Made by a program: the position numbers and the translations under genes
NCBI GenBank assembly: GCA_965267185.1
Contig: OZ253937.1
Location: forward strand, 3,162,001-3,226,000
Length of the DNA: 64,000 nt
DNA from: G965267185 sp965267185
Lineage (GTDB): Bacteria; Pseudomonadota; Alphaproteobacteria; UBA6615
Reading direction: 5' to 3'
Shown: piece after piece, positions 52,950-61,744 of the stretch
How the letters are laid out: every line of letters starts with the position of its first letter
Position numbering within the stretch: position 1 is the first letter of the stretch
The notes under the pieces: model-generated
The model's database searches: none
The model's input: only the letters and a program-made list of their open reading frames with translations
What the model was told of the DNA's origin: nothing

Positions 52950-54074
52950 ATGGCTGATTTATCCGATGCAGCACCGGAATCGCCGGGCCGTAAGCCAAGT
53001 GGGCCGCTACGGCGCGGCTGGACGACAGGCGCATGTGCGGCGGCGGCGGCACGCGCCGCGTATGAAGCCTTATTGACCGGAGCGTTTCCCGACCCCGTGG
53101 TTATTCGCTTGCCGCGAGGGCAGCGGGCGCCGTTCGCCCTCGCCGAAAAACACCTTGAAAATGGCACGGCGACGGCCGGCGTCATCAAGGACGCCGGCGA
53201 CGATCCCGATGTTACCCACGGGGCGTTGATCAAGACATCGGTGGTCCCGGCTCCCCCCGGGGCTGGCGTGTTGTTCGCCGCCGGTGAAGGTGTTGGGACC
53301 GTAACGTTGCCCGGACTGCCTTTGGCGGTGGGCGAACCGGCAATCAATCCCAAGCCACGCGCCATGATCGCGGCGGCCATCGGCGAGGTTGCGGCGGAAT
53401 ATGGAGCAGAACCCGATGTTACGGTCACGGTTTCGATTCCCGGCGGGGCCGAACTAGCCGCGCGTACCAGTAACGCACGCCTCGGCATCGTCGGTGGGCT
53501 GAGCGTATTGGGAACGACCGGGGTGGTTATCCCGTATTCTTGTGCGTCGTGGATTCATTCGATCCATCGCGGCGTCGACGTCGCCCGGGCGACCGGCCTG
53601 ACCCATATCGCCGCGGCCACCGGGCGCACGTCGGAGGCCGCTGTGCGTGATCTCTACGGTTTGTCGGAACAGGCTCTGATCGATATGGGCGATTTCGCCG
53701 GTGGGCTGTTGAAATATTTACGCGATCATCCGGTGGCGCGTCTTACAGTGGCGGGCGGTTTCGGCAAACTGTCCAAGCTCGCCGACGGTCATCTGGATTT
53801 GCATTCCGGCCAATCCAAGGTCGATGTTTCGCGTTTGGCGGAACGCCTTGAGGCAATCGGCGCGGACGAAAGCACGGTCGAGGTGGCCCGGTCGGCGCCG
53901 AGTGCCGGCGCAATTATGGCCTTGGCGCATGACAAGGGGTGTGCTGGCGGCTTGGCCGACGCCGTTGCTGCCGGTGCCCGCGAAGTCGCGCGTGCCACAT
54001 TGGCGGGTGCCGCCGATGTAGAAGTTATCGTCGTCGAGCGCGACGGCACGATCGTCGGCCGTGCCGGGTTCTAG
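52950..54074 (+). CDS. cbiD: Cobalt-precorrin-5B C1-methyltransferase
   Basis: 374 residues from ATG 52950. The conserved N-terminal RRGWTTGACAAAAARAA and the later VSIPGGAELAARTSNARLGIVGGLSVLGTTG are CbiD signatures. CbiD belongs to the cobalt-early pathway, where it methylates C1; the aerobic equivalent CobF is absent from the window. Its 3' end overlaps cobK (GTG 54061) by 14 bp. Confidence 0.94.
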   Translation: MADLSDAAPESPGRKPSGPLRRGWTTGACAAAAARAAYEALLTGAFPDPVVIRLPRGQRAPFALAEKHLENGTATAGVIKDAGDDPDVTHGALIKTSVVPAPPGAGVLFAAGEGVGTVTLPGLPLAVGEPAINPKPRAMIAAAIGEVAAEYGAEPDVTVTVSIPGGAELAARTSNARLGIVGGLSVLGTTGVVIPYSCASWIHSIHRGVDVARATGLTHIAAATGRTSEAAVRDLYGLSEQALIDMGDFAGGLLKYLRDHPVARLTVAGGFGKLSKLADGHLDLHSGQSKVDVSRLAERLEAIGADESTVEVARSAPSAGAIMALAHDKGCAGGLADAVAAGAREVARATLAGAADVEVIVVERDGTIVGRAGF

Positions 54075-54828
54075 CAAACCGCATGTTCTGATTTTGGGAG
54101 GCACCGCGGACGCGGCTGCTTTGGCCCGGCTGTTGACTGAACGCTGTGGCGAGCGATTGGACGTAACGACATCGTTGGCTGGGCGCACACAAACCCCCTC
54201 GGCCGTGCCGGGGACCGTGCGGAGTGGCGGTTTCGGCGGGGCCAAGGCGCTGGCGAACTATCTGAAGGACCAACAGATCGATGCTGTGGTCGATGCGACG
54301 CATCCTTTCGCGGCGCAGATATCCGCGAACGCCGTGGCGGCCTGCGAAGCTGCCAATGTGCCGCGTCTCGTCTTGTTACGTCCGGAGTGGTCGCCGCAGC
54401 CCGGCGATAATTGGTTTTTTTTCGATACCATCAATGCGGCGTCGGAGAGTTTACCCCGTTTTGGCCGGCGCGCGTTTTTAACCATTGGTGTACAGGAGCT
54501 TACGGCGTTTAGCGCCCTCGCCGACATCTGGTTCCTCGTTCGGGTAATCGACAGGCCAACAGACCCGTTGCCGCTCGGCGACTGCCAGATCGTTACCGGC
54601 CGCGGGCCCTTTTCTATCGAGGAGGAGCGCGCCCTGATGGAGATGCATCAGATCGACATGTTGGTGACCAAGGCCTCGGGGGGCAGCAGTACAGCGGCAA
54701 AACTGGAGGCGGCGCGGTACCTGGATCTGCCGGTCATTATGGTACGGCGCCCGCCGGCACCGCCCGGACCGGCGGTCGACGGGGCACCCGCGGCGGTAGA
54801 ATGGATCACAAGCCGGTGGGGGGCTTGA
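54061..54828 (+). CDS. cobK: Precorrin-6A/cobalt-precorrin-6A reductase
   Basis: 255-residue NAD(P)H-dependent reductase. LILGGTADAAALARLL, VDATHPFAAQISANAVAAC, VGVQEL-like IGVQELTAF and the C-terminal LVTKASGGSSTAAKLEAARYL are CobK/CbiJ features. GTG start overlaps cbiD, so the two are co-translated. It follows directly on from cbiD chemistry (C1 methylation and deacylation before reduction). Confidence 0.92.
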   Translation: MPGSSKPHVLILGGTADAAALARLLTERCGERLDVTTSLAGRTQTPSAVPGTVRSGGFGGAKALANYLKDQQIDAVVDATHPFAAQISANAVAACEAANVPRLVLLRPEWSPQPGDNWFFFDTINAASESLPRFGRRAFLTIGVQELTAFSALADIWFLVRVIDRPTDPLPLGDCQIVTGRGPFSIEEERALMEMHQIDMLVTKASGGSSTAAKLEAARYLDLPVIMVRRPPAPPGPAVDGAPAAVEWITSRWGA

Positions 54829-54859
54829 CCCGGCGCGTCTGGCCGGGAAAACTTGGGCT

Positions 54860-55414
54860 ATGTGGTTACGAACATTAGCAATTGTGGTCTTGGCAATGGG
54901 CCTTGCCGGTCCAGCTGCGGCGCAGATTCAGCTGTTCGCCGACGATCCGGTCATCGTCGCGGCCTACGAAAACCGGCCTGACGCCGTGCGCGAGCTGTTG
55001 GTGCGCCGCGCGTCGACCACCCGCGCCGATAGCGATGGCAGAACCGCCTTGATCTGGGGGGCGATTCAAGGATCGTACGACGCCCTCGAAGTGCTGCTTG
55101 AGTTCCAAACCAGAACCGATATCGTCGATAAACTGGGCAATAGCGCGCTGTACTATGCGGCGGGCAATGGACACTTCGAGGTCGTCGAACTGTTGCTCGA
55201 TGCCGATAAACTGATCGACCGGGAGAACCTCGATGGCCGGACGCCGCTCATGCACGCGGCCGAGAAAGGACAAGACGAGGTCGCGAAGTTGCTGTTGGAG
55301 CGCGGCGCCGACGTAAACCATGCCGATTTCACCGGCCGTTCGGTCCTCGATCTGGCGCGCAACAGCCGTTCGCGCAGTCTTGTCAAAACCCTCGAAGCGG
55401 CCGGCGCCCGCTAA
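54860..55414 (+). CDS. Exported ankyrin-repeat protein
   Basis: 184 residues with a Sec signal peptide (IVVLAMGLAGPAAAQ, cleavage after AAA or AAQ) and about four ankyrin repeats (DSDGRTALIWGAIQGSYDALEVLL; GNSALYYAAGNGHFEVVELLL; DGRTPLMHAAEKGQDEVAKLLLERGADV; TGRSVLDLA). Periplasmic protein-binding role likely; no catalytic motif. It sits between cobK and the convergent cobM with no evident link to cobalamin. Confidence 0.85.
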   Translation: MWLRTLAIVVLAMGLAGPAAAQIQLFADDPVIVAAYENRPDAVRELLVRRASTTRADSDGRTALIWGAIQGSYDALEVLLEFQTRTDIVDKLGNSALYYAAGNGHFEVVELLLDADKLIDRENLDGRTPLMHAAEKGQDEVAKLLLERGADVNHADFTGRSVLDLARNSRSRSLVKTLEAAGAR

Positions 55415-55422
55415 AACCTCCC

Positions 55423-56202
55423 CTATTCTCCCGACCTTGGACGCAGAACATGGTGATGTCCGGGGCTATAGAGCTGGCTATTGGCAAACGCGTCGGCGGC
55501 ATCGAGATCGGCGGCAAGCGCCCGGCCGACCAGAATTAAAGCGGTCCGCGTAATACCGAGCGGCTTCACCTTGTCGCGGATGTCGGCGAGTGTGCCCTGA
55601 ACGATCTGCTGATCCGGCCAGCTGACTCGGTACGCGATGACGGCGGGACAGTCGGGCCCGTAGTGGGGAGTGAGCTCGCGCACCACGGGGACGAGATTGT
55701 TGATCGAAAGATGGATCGCCAGGGTGGCGTGGCTCCGCGCCAAGGTTGCCAACTCCTCGCCCGGCGGCATGTCGGATGCGCGCACCGCCGTGCGGGTCAG
55801 GATAACCGTCTGGCTGACATCGGGCAGCGTCAGTTCGCGCCGTAACGCTGCCGCGGCGGCGGCAAACGCTGGAACCCCCGGCACAACTTCATAGGCGATG
55901 TCCCGCGCCACCAGCTGCCGCATCTGTTCGCCGATTGCGCCGTAGATCGAGGGATCGCCGGAATGGACGCGGGCAACGTCGGCGCCGCGTTGATCGGCTT
56001 CCACCATGTGCGCGATGATCTGATCGAGGGTCATCGGAGCCGTGTCGAGCACGGTGGCGTCCGGCGGAGCTGAAGCGACGATTTCCGGTGGCACCAATGA
56101 GCCGGCATAGAGGCATACCGGGCAGCGCTCGATCAGCCTTTGCCCGCGCACCGTTATCAGATCGGGTGCGCCCGGTCCGGCGCCGATGAAATAAACAGTC
56201 AT
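55423..56202 (-). CDS. cobM: Precorrin-4/cobalt-precorrin-4 C11-methyltransferase
   Basis: 259 residues from ATG 56202 (MTVYFIGAGPGAPDLI). GAGPGAPDLITVRGQRLI and the RVHSGDPSIYGAIGEQM, VVPGVPAFAAAAAAL motifs are CobM/CbiF. The reading frame extends far upstream to 56631, but that part is the acyltransferase gene in another frame. ATG overlaps the acyltransferase stop (ATGA). It ends the methyltransferase operon. Confidence 0.94.
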   Translation of the reverse strand: MTVYFIGAGPGAPDLITVRGQRLIERCPVCLYAGSLVPPEIVASAPPDATVLDTAPMTLDQIIAHMVEADQRGADVARVHSGDPSIYGAIGEQMRQLVARDIAYEVVPGVPAFAAAAAALRRELTLPDVSQTVILTRTAVRASDMPPGEELATLARSHATLAIHLSINNLVPVVRELTPHYGPDCPAVIAYRVSWPDQQIVQGTLADIRDKVKPLGITRTALILVGRALAADLDAADAFANSQLYSPGHHHVLRPRSGE

Positions 56203-57329
56203 CTTCGATACGTCGCGAGGAGGTTGGTCATGGAGCCCTTTCTCTGCAAGGCGCGCCGCTCGACCAGAAACCAGGAAACCGCCGCGAACAACAGTGTAAC
56301 GAGGCTCGCCCAGAGCGTCAGAGACCAACCGGTAAGTCCAGGCCCGAGCAATTGAACCAGGGCCTGCTGTACGGGAAAGGCGTAGAGGTAGACGCCGTAA
56401 GAAAAGTCGCCGACCTTGCCCGGATCGAGGGCGGGATAGTAGCGGGTGAGCGCCAGCGCCAGCGTGATATAGCTCACCAGCACGACGAAGATCAGCGCGT
56501 GCACCTTGGGCAATGCCGCCGTGCCCACATAGACCGCGAGCAGGATGACCGGCGGCAAGACGCCAAGGGGAATGTATCGGCGGTTCACGTAGAACGCGAC
56601 GCCGGACAAGAAAAACAGGTACAGGCGCCACTTATCCTCGTTGCGGCTGACGATCGACGACCATTCGGGCACCAGGAAAAGAACGATAAAGACGGCCACC
56701 AACAGATTGATTCCGTGGCGAAACCGCAACAGTCCGACGACACCGATCAATGTCAGAAAGACATAGGCCCGTAGTTCGATTGGCAGCGTCCAGAGCGAAC
56801 CGTTAACGGCGCCGACATAGGCATTGTCGGCGAATACACCGGGTAAATCATACTCCACGTTCCAAAGCAGAGAATTTTTGATCAGGAACTGCAGGGTTTC
56901 CGGATCGGCGAAATAATCCGCTATAGGAATCGTACCGAGCCACGCCAAGCCGCCGACAGTGAGCAAGGAGCACAAGATTGCTGCCGGGAAAACACGGAGC
57001 ATCCGTGCTTCGATGAACCCGAAGATGGTTTTCTGGGTGAGGAACGAACGCGCCACCAAAAAGCCGCTGATGACGAAGAATACATCGACGGCGAGATCGT
57101 GAATGGCTTCGTTGAAACCGGCATATTGCATGAGAAACCGGCTGATCGGATCGACGGTGTCGAGGCTTTGGATGCCGGTCGTGATTACAAAGCTATGGCC
57201 GAATAGAACCGAGAGCGCTGCGACAAGACGCAACAGGTCAAAATTATTGTCCCGGCCGCGCTCGATCGCGGCCGCGAGGGGCCGGTCGAAACCGGCAAAT
57301 TTTGCAAGCCAATGCGCCACAGCCGCCAC
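56199..57329 (-). CDS. Acyltransferase-3 family membrane protein inside the cobalamin operon
   Basis: 376 residues if GTG 57329 is the start (TTAGGACCC before it); cbiG::cobJ ends at 57338, 8 nt earlier. Topology of OafA/acyltransferase-3 proteins: about 10 TM helices, the N-terminal NNFDLLRLVAALSVLFGHSF with the catalytic-type H45, and DVFFVISGFLVARSF. Acyl acceptor unknown; such enzymes O-acylate polysaccharides, lipids or antibiotics. Between cobJ and cobM and overlapping cobM by 4 bp, it is placed exactly as a pathway gene, which is unexpected. Confidence 0.85.
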   Translation of the reverse strand: MAAVAHWLAKFAGFDRPLAAAIERGRDNNFDLLRLVAALSVLFGHSFVITTGIQSLDTVDPISRFLMQYAGFNEAIHDLAVDVFFVISGFLVARSFLTQKTIFGFIEARMLRVFPAAILCSLLTVGGLAWLGTIPIADYFADPETLQFLIKNSLLWNVEYDLPGVFADNAYVGAVNGSLWTLPIELRAYVFLTLIGVVGLLRFRHGINLLVAVFIVLFLVPEWSSIVSRNEDKWRLYLFFLSGVAFYVNRRYIPLGVLPPVILLAVYVGTAALPKVHALIFVVLVSYITLALALTRYYPALDPGKVGDFSYGVYLYAFPVQQALVQLLGPGLTGWSLTLWASLVTLLFAAVSWFLVERRALQRKGSMTNLLATYRR

Positions 57330-57337
57330 GCCGGGTC

Positions 57338-59164
57338 CTAAACAGCCTTCGACGTGGCGGTGTTTGCCGGCAAGGGGGCGTACCCGCGTGGCGCGTAGAC
57401 CCAGGTATCGGTGCCGCGGCGCACGGTGCGGCTCGTCGAATTTCCGACGATGATCAGGCTCAGCATGTCGATCGTATCGGCAGTGAGTTCCGCGAGCGGC
57501 ACGACGCGAACGCTCTCGCCGTCGCGGGCGAGATTTCGGGCGACGATGACTGGCGTATCGGAAGGACGGTGAGCTAACAGAATGTCGCATGCCGTGGCGA
57601 ACTGATGGCGCCGTTTTTTGCTCACCGGATTATAGAGCGCGACGATGAAATCGGCCTCAGCGGCGGCTTCTAGGCGCTGCTCGATGACCGGCCATGGGGT
57701 TAACAGATCGGATAGGGAAATGGCGCAGAAATCATGACCCAACGGCGCGCCGGCCCGCGCGGCCGCCAGCTGCATCGCCGAGACCCCGGGCACAACATCG
57801 ACCGCTATCCTGTTCCATACGGTGTTGTCTTCGCGGTCGAGCAGCTCGAAAACCAGCGCTGCCATGGCGTAGACCCCCGGATCGCCGCTCGACACCAATA
57901 CGACTTGTTCGCCGGTTGCGGCTAGATCGAGCGCGGCGCGGCATCGTCTCTCTTCCTCGCCCAACGCATAATCGTGACGCTGTTTACCAGTAGCGACGCT
58001 CCCGAGCAGGTCGATATAGGGGCCGTAACCCACGATATGATCGGCATGGGCAAGCGCGTTGTCTGCGGCGGGCGCGCGATAGTCAGCCGCGCCGGGTCCT
58101 GTCCCGATGATTGATAGGCTCCCGCGGCGCACACCAACGCTTGTCGGGTCGATTGCCGTTGCCCGGGCGATAGCGCAGGTGGCACGGTTACCCCGGTTTT
58201 TGGGGACAATCAACGCACCCGCCGGACCTGCGGCGGCCAGCGCCGCACCCTCCGCTACGCCGTGACAGCCGACCGCGCGGAACACCAGATCGGAGGGTGT
58301 GGCGAGCCGCGGCGTTTCCGCTTCCAGCGTTGGCGCGTCGAAAAACCGTAGCGGCGCCCCCAGATGCGCCGCGACAGCATGGACTGCCGGTTCATCCATT
58401 TTTACATCGAGCGATGTCACCACGGCGACCGATGCGGAAGCCAAGCCGGCCTCTGCCAGCGTTTGATCGACCAACGCAATCAACTCGTCTGGATCGGTAT
58501 CGCGCTCACAGCCCACTCCCAGCGCCAGGCTCGGCGGGTGAAGCAATAACTCAGTTGTGCCGGGTGTCGTCGCCCGGTCGGTAACGCGGATCGAGACCGG
58601 TGCGCTTTCGGTAAAGGTGTGGTCATCGCGTTCAAGCCACGAAGAGTCGCCCGCCTCGCAACGGAGTACCACCGGTTCACCGGCAAGCAGGGCCGCCGCA
58701 ATCGATTTGGCCATCTCGGGGTTGGCCACCGTCCAACCCGGCGGCGGCTCGTCGAGCGCGCTGCCACCGGCGAGATCGCTGGCCGTCGTGATCGCAGCGC
58801 TGCAGCCGAGCGCGTCCGCGATTTGGCGGGCGAGCGCGTTGGCGCCTTTATGTCCCCCCAGCAACGGGACCGCCGTCGAGCCGTCTGCAGCGACGGCAAC
58901 AACCGGCGGCTCGCTGCGTTTGTCTGAGAGGTGAGGCGCTAATGCGCGGATCAAGATGCCGCTGGCGCAGACACCGACAATGGCGGTGTCTGCGGCAAAC
59001 AGGCGCACCAAATGATCGCCTACGTTTTCGAACGAGATATCTGGTTGGCCGACCCGGCCCGCAAGGCCATGCACCTGCGCACCCGATAAATGAGGCTGCA
59101 GCCGGCGCGCCAGGTCCGCGCCCTCAGCGGTGAGGGCTACGAGGGCTATTCCGTTTATGCCCAT
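57338..59164 (-). CDS. cobJ: CbiG-CobJ fusion (precorrin-5A hydrolase / C17-methyltransferase)
   Basis: 608 residues joining two steps. Residues 1 to about 340 are CbiG (cobalt-precorrin-5A hydrolase, with VGVCASGILIRALAPHL, PLLGGHKGANALARQI and the C-terminal GVGCERDTDPDEL and VTSLDVKMDEPAV). From about 349 it is CobJ/CbiH, the ring-contracting C17-methyltransferase (IIGTGPGAADYRAPAADNAL, SSGDPGVYAMA, VVPGVSAMQLAAARAGAPLGHDFCAISLSDLL). The overlap with cobI is 10 bp. Joins acyl-fragment release to ring contraction in one chain. Confidence 0.93.
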   Translation of the reverse strand: MGINGIALVALTAEGADLARRLQPHLSGAQVHGLAGRVGQPDISFENVGDHLVRLFAADTAIVGVCASGILIRALAPHLSDKRSEPPVVAVAADGSTAVPLLGGHKGANALARQIADALGCSAAITTASDLAGGSALDEPPPGWTVANPEMAKSIAAALLAGEPVVLRCEAGDSSWLERDDHTFTESAPVSIRVTDRATTPGTTELLLHPPSLALGVGCERDTDPDELIALVDQTLAEAGLASASVAVVTSLDVKMDEPAVHAVAAHLGAPLRFFDAPTLEAETPRLATPSDLVFRAVGCHGVAEGAALAAAGPAGALIVPKNRGNRATCAIARATAIDPTSVGVRRGSLSIIGTGPGAADYRAPAADNALAHADHIVGYGPYIDLLGSVATGKQRHDYALGEEERRCRAALDLAATGEQVVLVSSGDPGVYAMAALVFELLDREDNTVWNRIAVDVVPGVSAMQLAAARAGAPLGHDFCAISLSDLLTPWPVIEQRLEAAAEADFIVALYNPVSKKRRHQFATACDILLAHRPSDTPVIVARNLARDGESVRVVPLAELTADTIDMLSLIIVGNSTSRTVRRGTDTWVYAPRGYAPLPANTATSKAV

Positions 59165-59859
59165 GCCGCCCCGCGGGTGTGGACCAAGATCATAGAGAAG
59201 TAAGGCGCGCTTTCGCTGTCCACGTCATGCAATGCAACCACGCGCTGCTCTGCCATGGTGGCGCGTTCGATGTAGCGGGCGTTGTCGGCGAGGCCGAGAT
59301 TGTCGAGCAGCGCCCGAACGCGTTCGAAATGCCGGCCGACCTTGATGATCGCGGCGGCATCGCAGGCAGCTAACCGGTCGCTCAGAGTGGTGTCGTCCAA
59401 CGGTGCCGGCAGAACCGCCAGCACATCGTTGCGCGCGGCGAGCGGCGCCCCGAGGGTGGTTGCACAGGCCATCAGCGACGATATGCCGGGTACCACTTCG
59501 ACCGGCCATCGCTCGGCCAGGCGCGCGAACAGGTACATGAACGAGCCATAGAAGAAGGGGTCACCCTCGCATAATACGCCGACATCGCGGCCAGCAGCGA
59601 GGTGTTCACCGATGTCGTCAGCGGCACGGTCGTAAACTTCTTGAGCGGGGAATCGGTCGGCCGACATCGGCGTTCGGATGACGATTTCCATGGCGTCGTC
59701 GGGCATGTGCGGTGCGGCGATCCGCCGGGCCAGGCTATCGCCGGTCTCGGGTGCCGGGTAGGCGATAACCGGGCAAGCCGCGAGTAGCCGTGCGCCCTTG
59801 AGCGTCATCAGTTCCGGATCGCCCGGCCCCACACCGATACCGTAGACCGTACCGCTCAT
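59155..59859 (-). CDS. cobI: Precorrin-2 C20-methyltransferase
   Basis: 234 residues from ATG 59859, which overlaps the cobL stop (ATGA). GIGVGPGDPELMTLKGARLL, the EGDPFFYGSFMYL and VVPGISSLMACATTLGAPLA motifs are CobI/CbiL. An upstream in-frame Met at 59877 is possible but lies inside cobL. Confidence 0.94.
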   Translation of the reverse strand: MSGTVYGIGVGPGDPELMTLKGARLLAACPVIAYPAPETGDSLARRIAAPHMPDDAMEIVIRTPMSADRFPAQEVYDRAADDIGEHLAAGRDVGVLCEGDPFFYGSFMYLFARLAERWPVEVVPGISSLMACATTLGAPLAARNDVLAVLPAPLDDTTLSDRLAACDAAAIIKVGRHFERVRALLDNLGLADNARYIERATMAEQRVVALHDVDSESAPYFSMILVHTRGAAWA

Positions 59860-61076
59860 GGCTTGACTGTGGTCCATTGGGTGACCGGCATGGCTGGCCG
59901 CCAGCCGGTCCGGCCGCCGACCGGTTCGGCGTGCGTGATAGCGAGACGAGACAGGTTACCGCCGAGGTTAGCATGCGCTGCTGCCAGCACTTGCTCGCCT
60001 TCGAGGGTGACGGCATTCGCGACCAAGCGTCCGCCGGGCTTAAGCACGCGCCAGACGGTCTCGACCAAGCCATCGGTCGATAGTCCCCCGCCCATGAACA
60101 CCGCATCGGGCGGGTTCAGGTTAGGTAGTGTGGAAGCGATATCGGCGGTGACGATCTCCAGGAAGGGCGTGCCCAGGCGGCTCGCGTTCTCGGCAATGCG
60201 CGCGCTGCGGGCGGGGTCGCGTTCCACCGCGACCGCCGACGCGCCACGCCCTTGCGCGTTTTGCGCCGCGCGCAGCCATTCGATAGCGACCGCACCGCTG
60301 CCGGCGCCGAGATCCCACAAATGCTGGTCCGGCAGCGGCGCCAAGGCGGCGAGCGTGGCCGCGCGCACGGCGCGTTTGGTCAATTGCCCGTCGTGCAGAA
60401 AGGCGTCGTCGGGCAGGCCTGGCGCGTGAGAGTAGATCTGCGCGCTGGGCTCGGCGATGCAGTCGACGGCGACAGTATTGAGATCGGCGATGTCGACGGC
60501 CGGCCATGCGCCGGCCTCGCCGTCGTGGCGGGCCTCGTCGGCGGCACCCATATTTTGCAGAACCGAAATCCGGCTGGGTCCGTAGCCCAGTTCGGTCAGC
60601 CGGGCCGCGACCTTGGCGGGAGTCGATCCGTCGTGACTAAGGATTAAAAGCTTTGCCTCCGGTTGGGCGTGGTAGGCCAACAGGTCGAGGGGCCGGCCAT
60701 GCAATGTGAGGCAGGTGCAGCGGTCGAGCGGCCAGGCGAGCCGGGCGGCGGCGAGGCTGAAAGCGCCGGGTGCGGGGACAACCGCCAAATCTTCGGGGTC
60801 GAACTCCCGCGCCAACGTGCTGCCGATGCCGTAGGCCATGGGGTCGCCGGTCGCGAGCACCACGACTCGCCGCCCGCGATGGGCGGCGATGGCCTCCATC
60901 GTCGTGTCGAGGGGGAAACTCCAGGCGACCTTTTCGCAATGGCCGTTGGCGACGAGCGCCAAGTGCCGTTCGCCACCTACCAGAAGCTCGGCATTTTCGA
61001 TCAAGGCGCGCGAGGCCGGCGGCAATCCTTCGGGTCCGTCAGCGCCCAGGCCGATAACGTTCAGCCAAGCGCTCAT
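59856..61076 (-). CDS. cobL: Precorrin-6Y/7 C5,15-methyltransferase (decarboxylating)
   Basis: 406 residues fusing CbiE (N-terminal, LNVIGLGADGPEGLPPASRALI, GDPMAYGIGSTLAREF) and CbiT (C-terminal SAM domain, LWDLGAGSGAVAIEWLR, FMGGGLSTDGLVETVWRVLKPGGRLVANAVTLEGE). It methylates C5 and C15 and decarboxylates C12 side chain. Start and stop each overlap neighbours by 4 bp (ATGA), so the block is tightly coupled. Confidence 0.95.
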   Translation of the reverse strand: MSAWLNVIGLGADGPEGLPPASRALIENAELLVGGERHLALVANGHCEKVAWSFPLDTTMEAIAAHRGRRVVVLATGDPMAYGIGSTLAREFDPEDLAVVPAPGAFSLAAARLAWPLDRCTCLTLHGRPLDLLAYHAQPEAKLLILSHDGSTPAKVAARLTELGYGPSRISVLQNMGAADEARHDGEAGAWPAVDIADLNTVAVDCIAEPSAQIYSHAPGLPDDAFLHDGQLTKRAVRAATLAALAPLPDQHLWDLGAGSGAVAIEWLRAAQNAQGRGASAVAVERDPARSARIAENASRLGTPFLEIVTADIASTLPNLNPPDAVFMGGGLSTDGLVETVWRVLKPGGRLVANAVTLEGEQVLAAAHANLGGNLSRLAITHAEPVGGRTGWRPAMPVTQWTTVKP

Positions 61077-61717
61077 GAGGCGGTGCCTTGCTCGATCGCC
61101 AGGGCATTGACCGTTGCTGCGGCGACGGCGCTGCCGCCGCGCCGGCCGGTCAGTGTGATAAACGGCGCGGCCCCGCTGCCGATAAGGGCGTCCTTGGATT
61201 CACGGGCGCCGACATAGCCTACCGGCATGCCAATGATGAGCGCTGGAGGCGGCCATCCGGCGGCTAAGCCCTCCAACAGCCGGAACAACGCGGTCGGCGC
61301 GTTGCCGATGGCGACGACGGCACCCTCGAGCCACGGCGCCCAAAGCTCGACGGCGGCGGCCGAGCGGGTGGTGTCGCTGCGTGCTGCCAATCCACGAACG
61401 CTGCCGAGCCCCAGGGTGCATAGCACCGGATTGTCGGCTGGCAGGGTGCGCCGGATTATGCCATCGGCTACCATGCGGGAATCGGTGAGGATCGGTGCCC
61501 CCGCTGCCAGCGCCTGTTCCCCGGCGCGTGCCGCACCGTTAGACCAGCGCAAATCTTCGATCGCCGTTGCATCGCCACACGCGTGAGCGATGCGCAACGC
61601 CACCCGATGTAAGTCGCCGGGTAGCGGGCTGAGGTCCGTCTCGTCGCTTATGGCGGCAAACGACTCGCGATAGATCGAGTCGGGATCGCGTTGATAGTCG
61701 AATGGCATCGCGGTCAT
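61073..61717 (-). CDS. cobH: Precorrin-8X methylmutase
   Basis: 214 residues. It moves the C11 methyl to C12, giving (hydrogeno)cobyrinate; the catalytic His is H45 in RIAHACGD. The conserved ILTDSRMVADGI, GNAPTALFRLLE and GMPVGYVGARESKDALI segments are present. 27 bp after cbiX. Confidence 0.95.
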   Translation of the reverse strand: MTAMPFDYQRDPDSIYRESFAAISDETDLSPLPGDLHRVALRIAHACGDATAIEDLRWSNGAARAGEQALAAGAPILTDSRMVADGIIRRTLPADNPVLCTLGLGSVRGLAARSDTTRSAAAVELWAPWLEGAVVAIGNAPTALFRLLEGLAAGWPPPALIIGMPVGYVGARESKDALIGSGAAPFITLTGRRGGSAVAAATVNALAIEQGTAS

Positions 61718-61744
61718 GGCTCGCGCCTCGGGTTTTGCGCTGGC

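Noticed and set aside
56203..56631. N-terminal extension of cobM
   Set aside because: The extra 143 residues are Arg/Pro-rich nonsense encoded by the acyltransferase gene in another frame; MTVYFIGAGPG at 56202 is the family start.
57330..57590. N-terminal extension of the acyltransferase into cbiG::cobJ
   Set aside because: Arg/His-rich frame that is cobJ coding in another phase; hydrophobic helices begin only after 57329.
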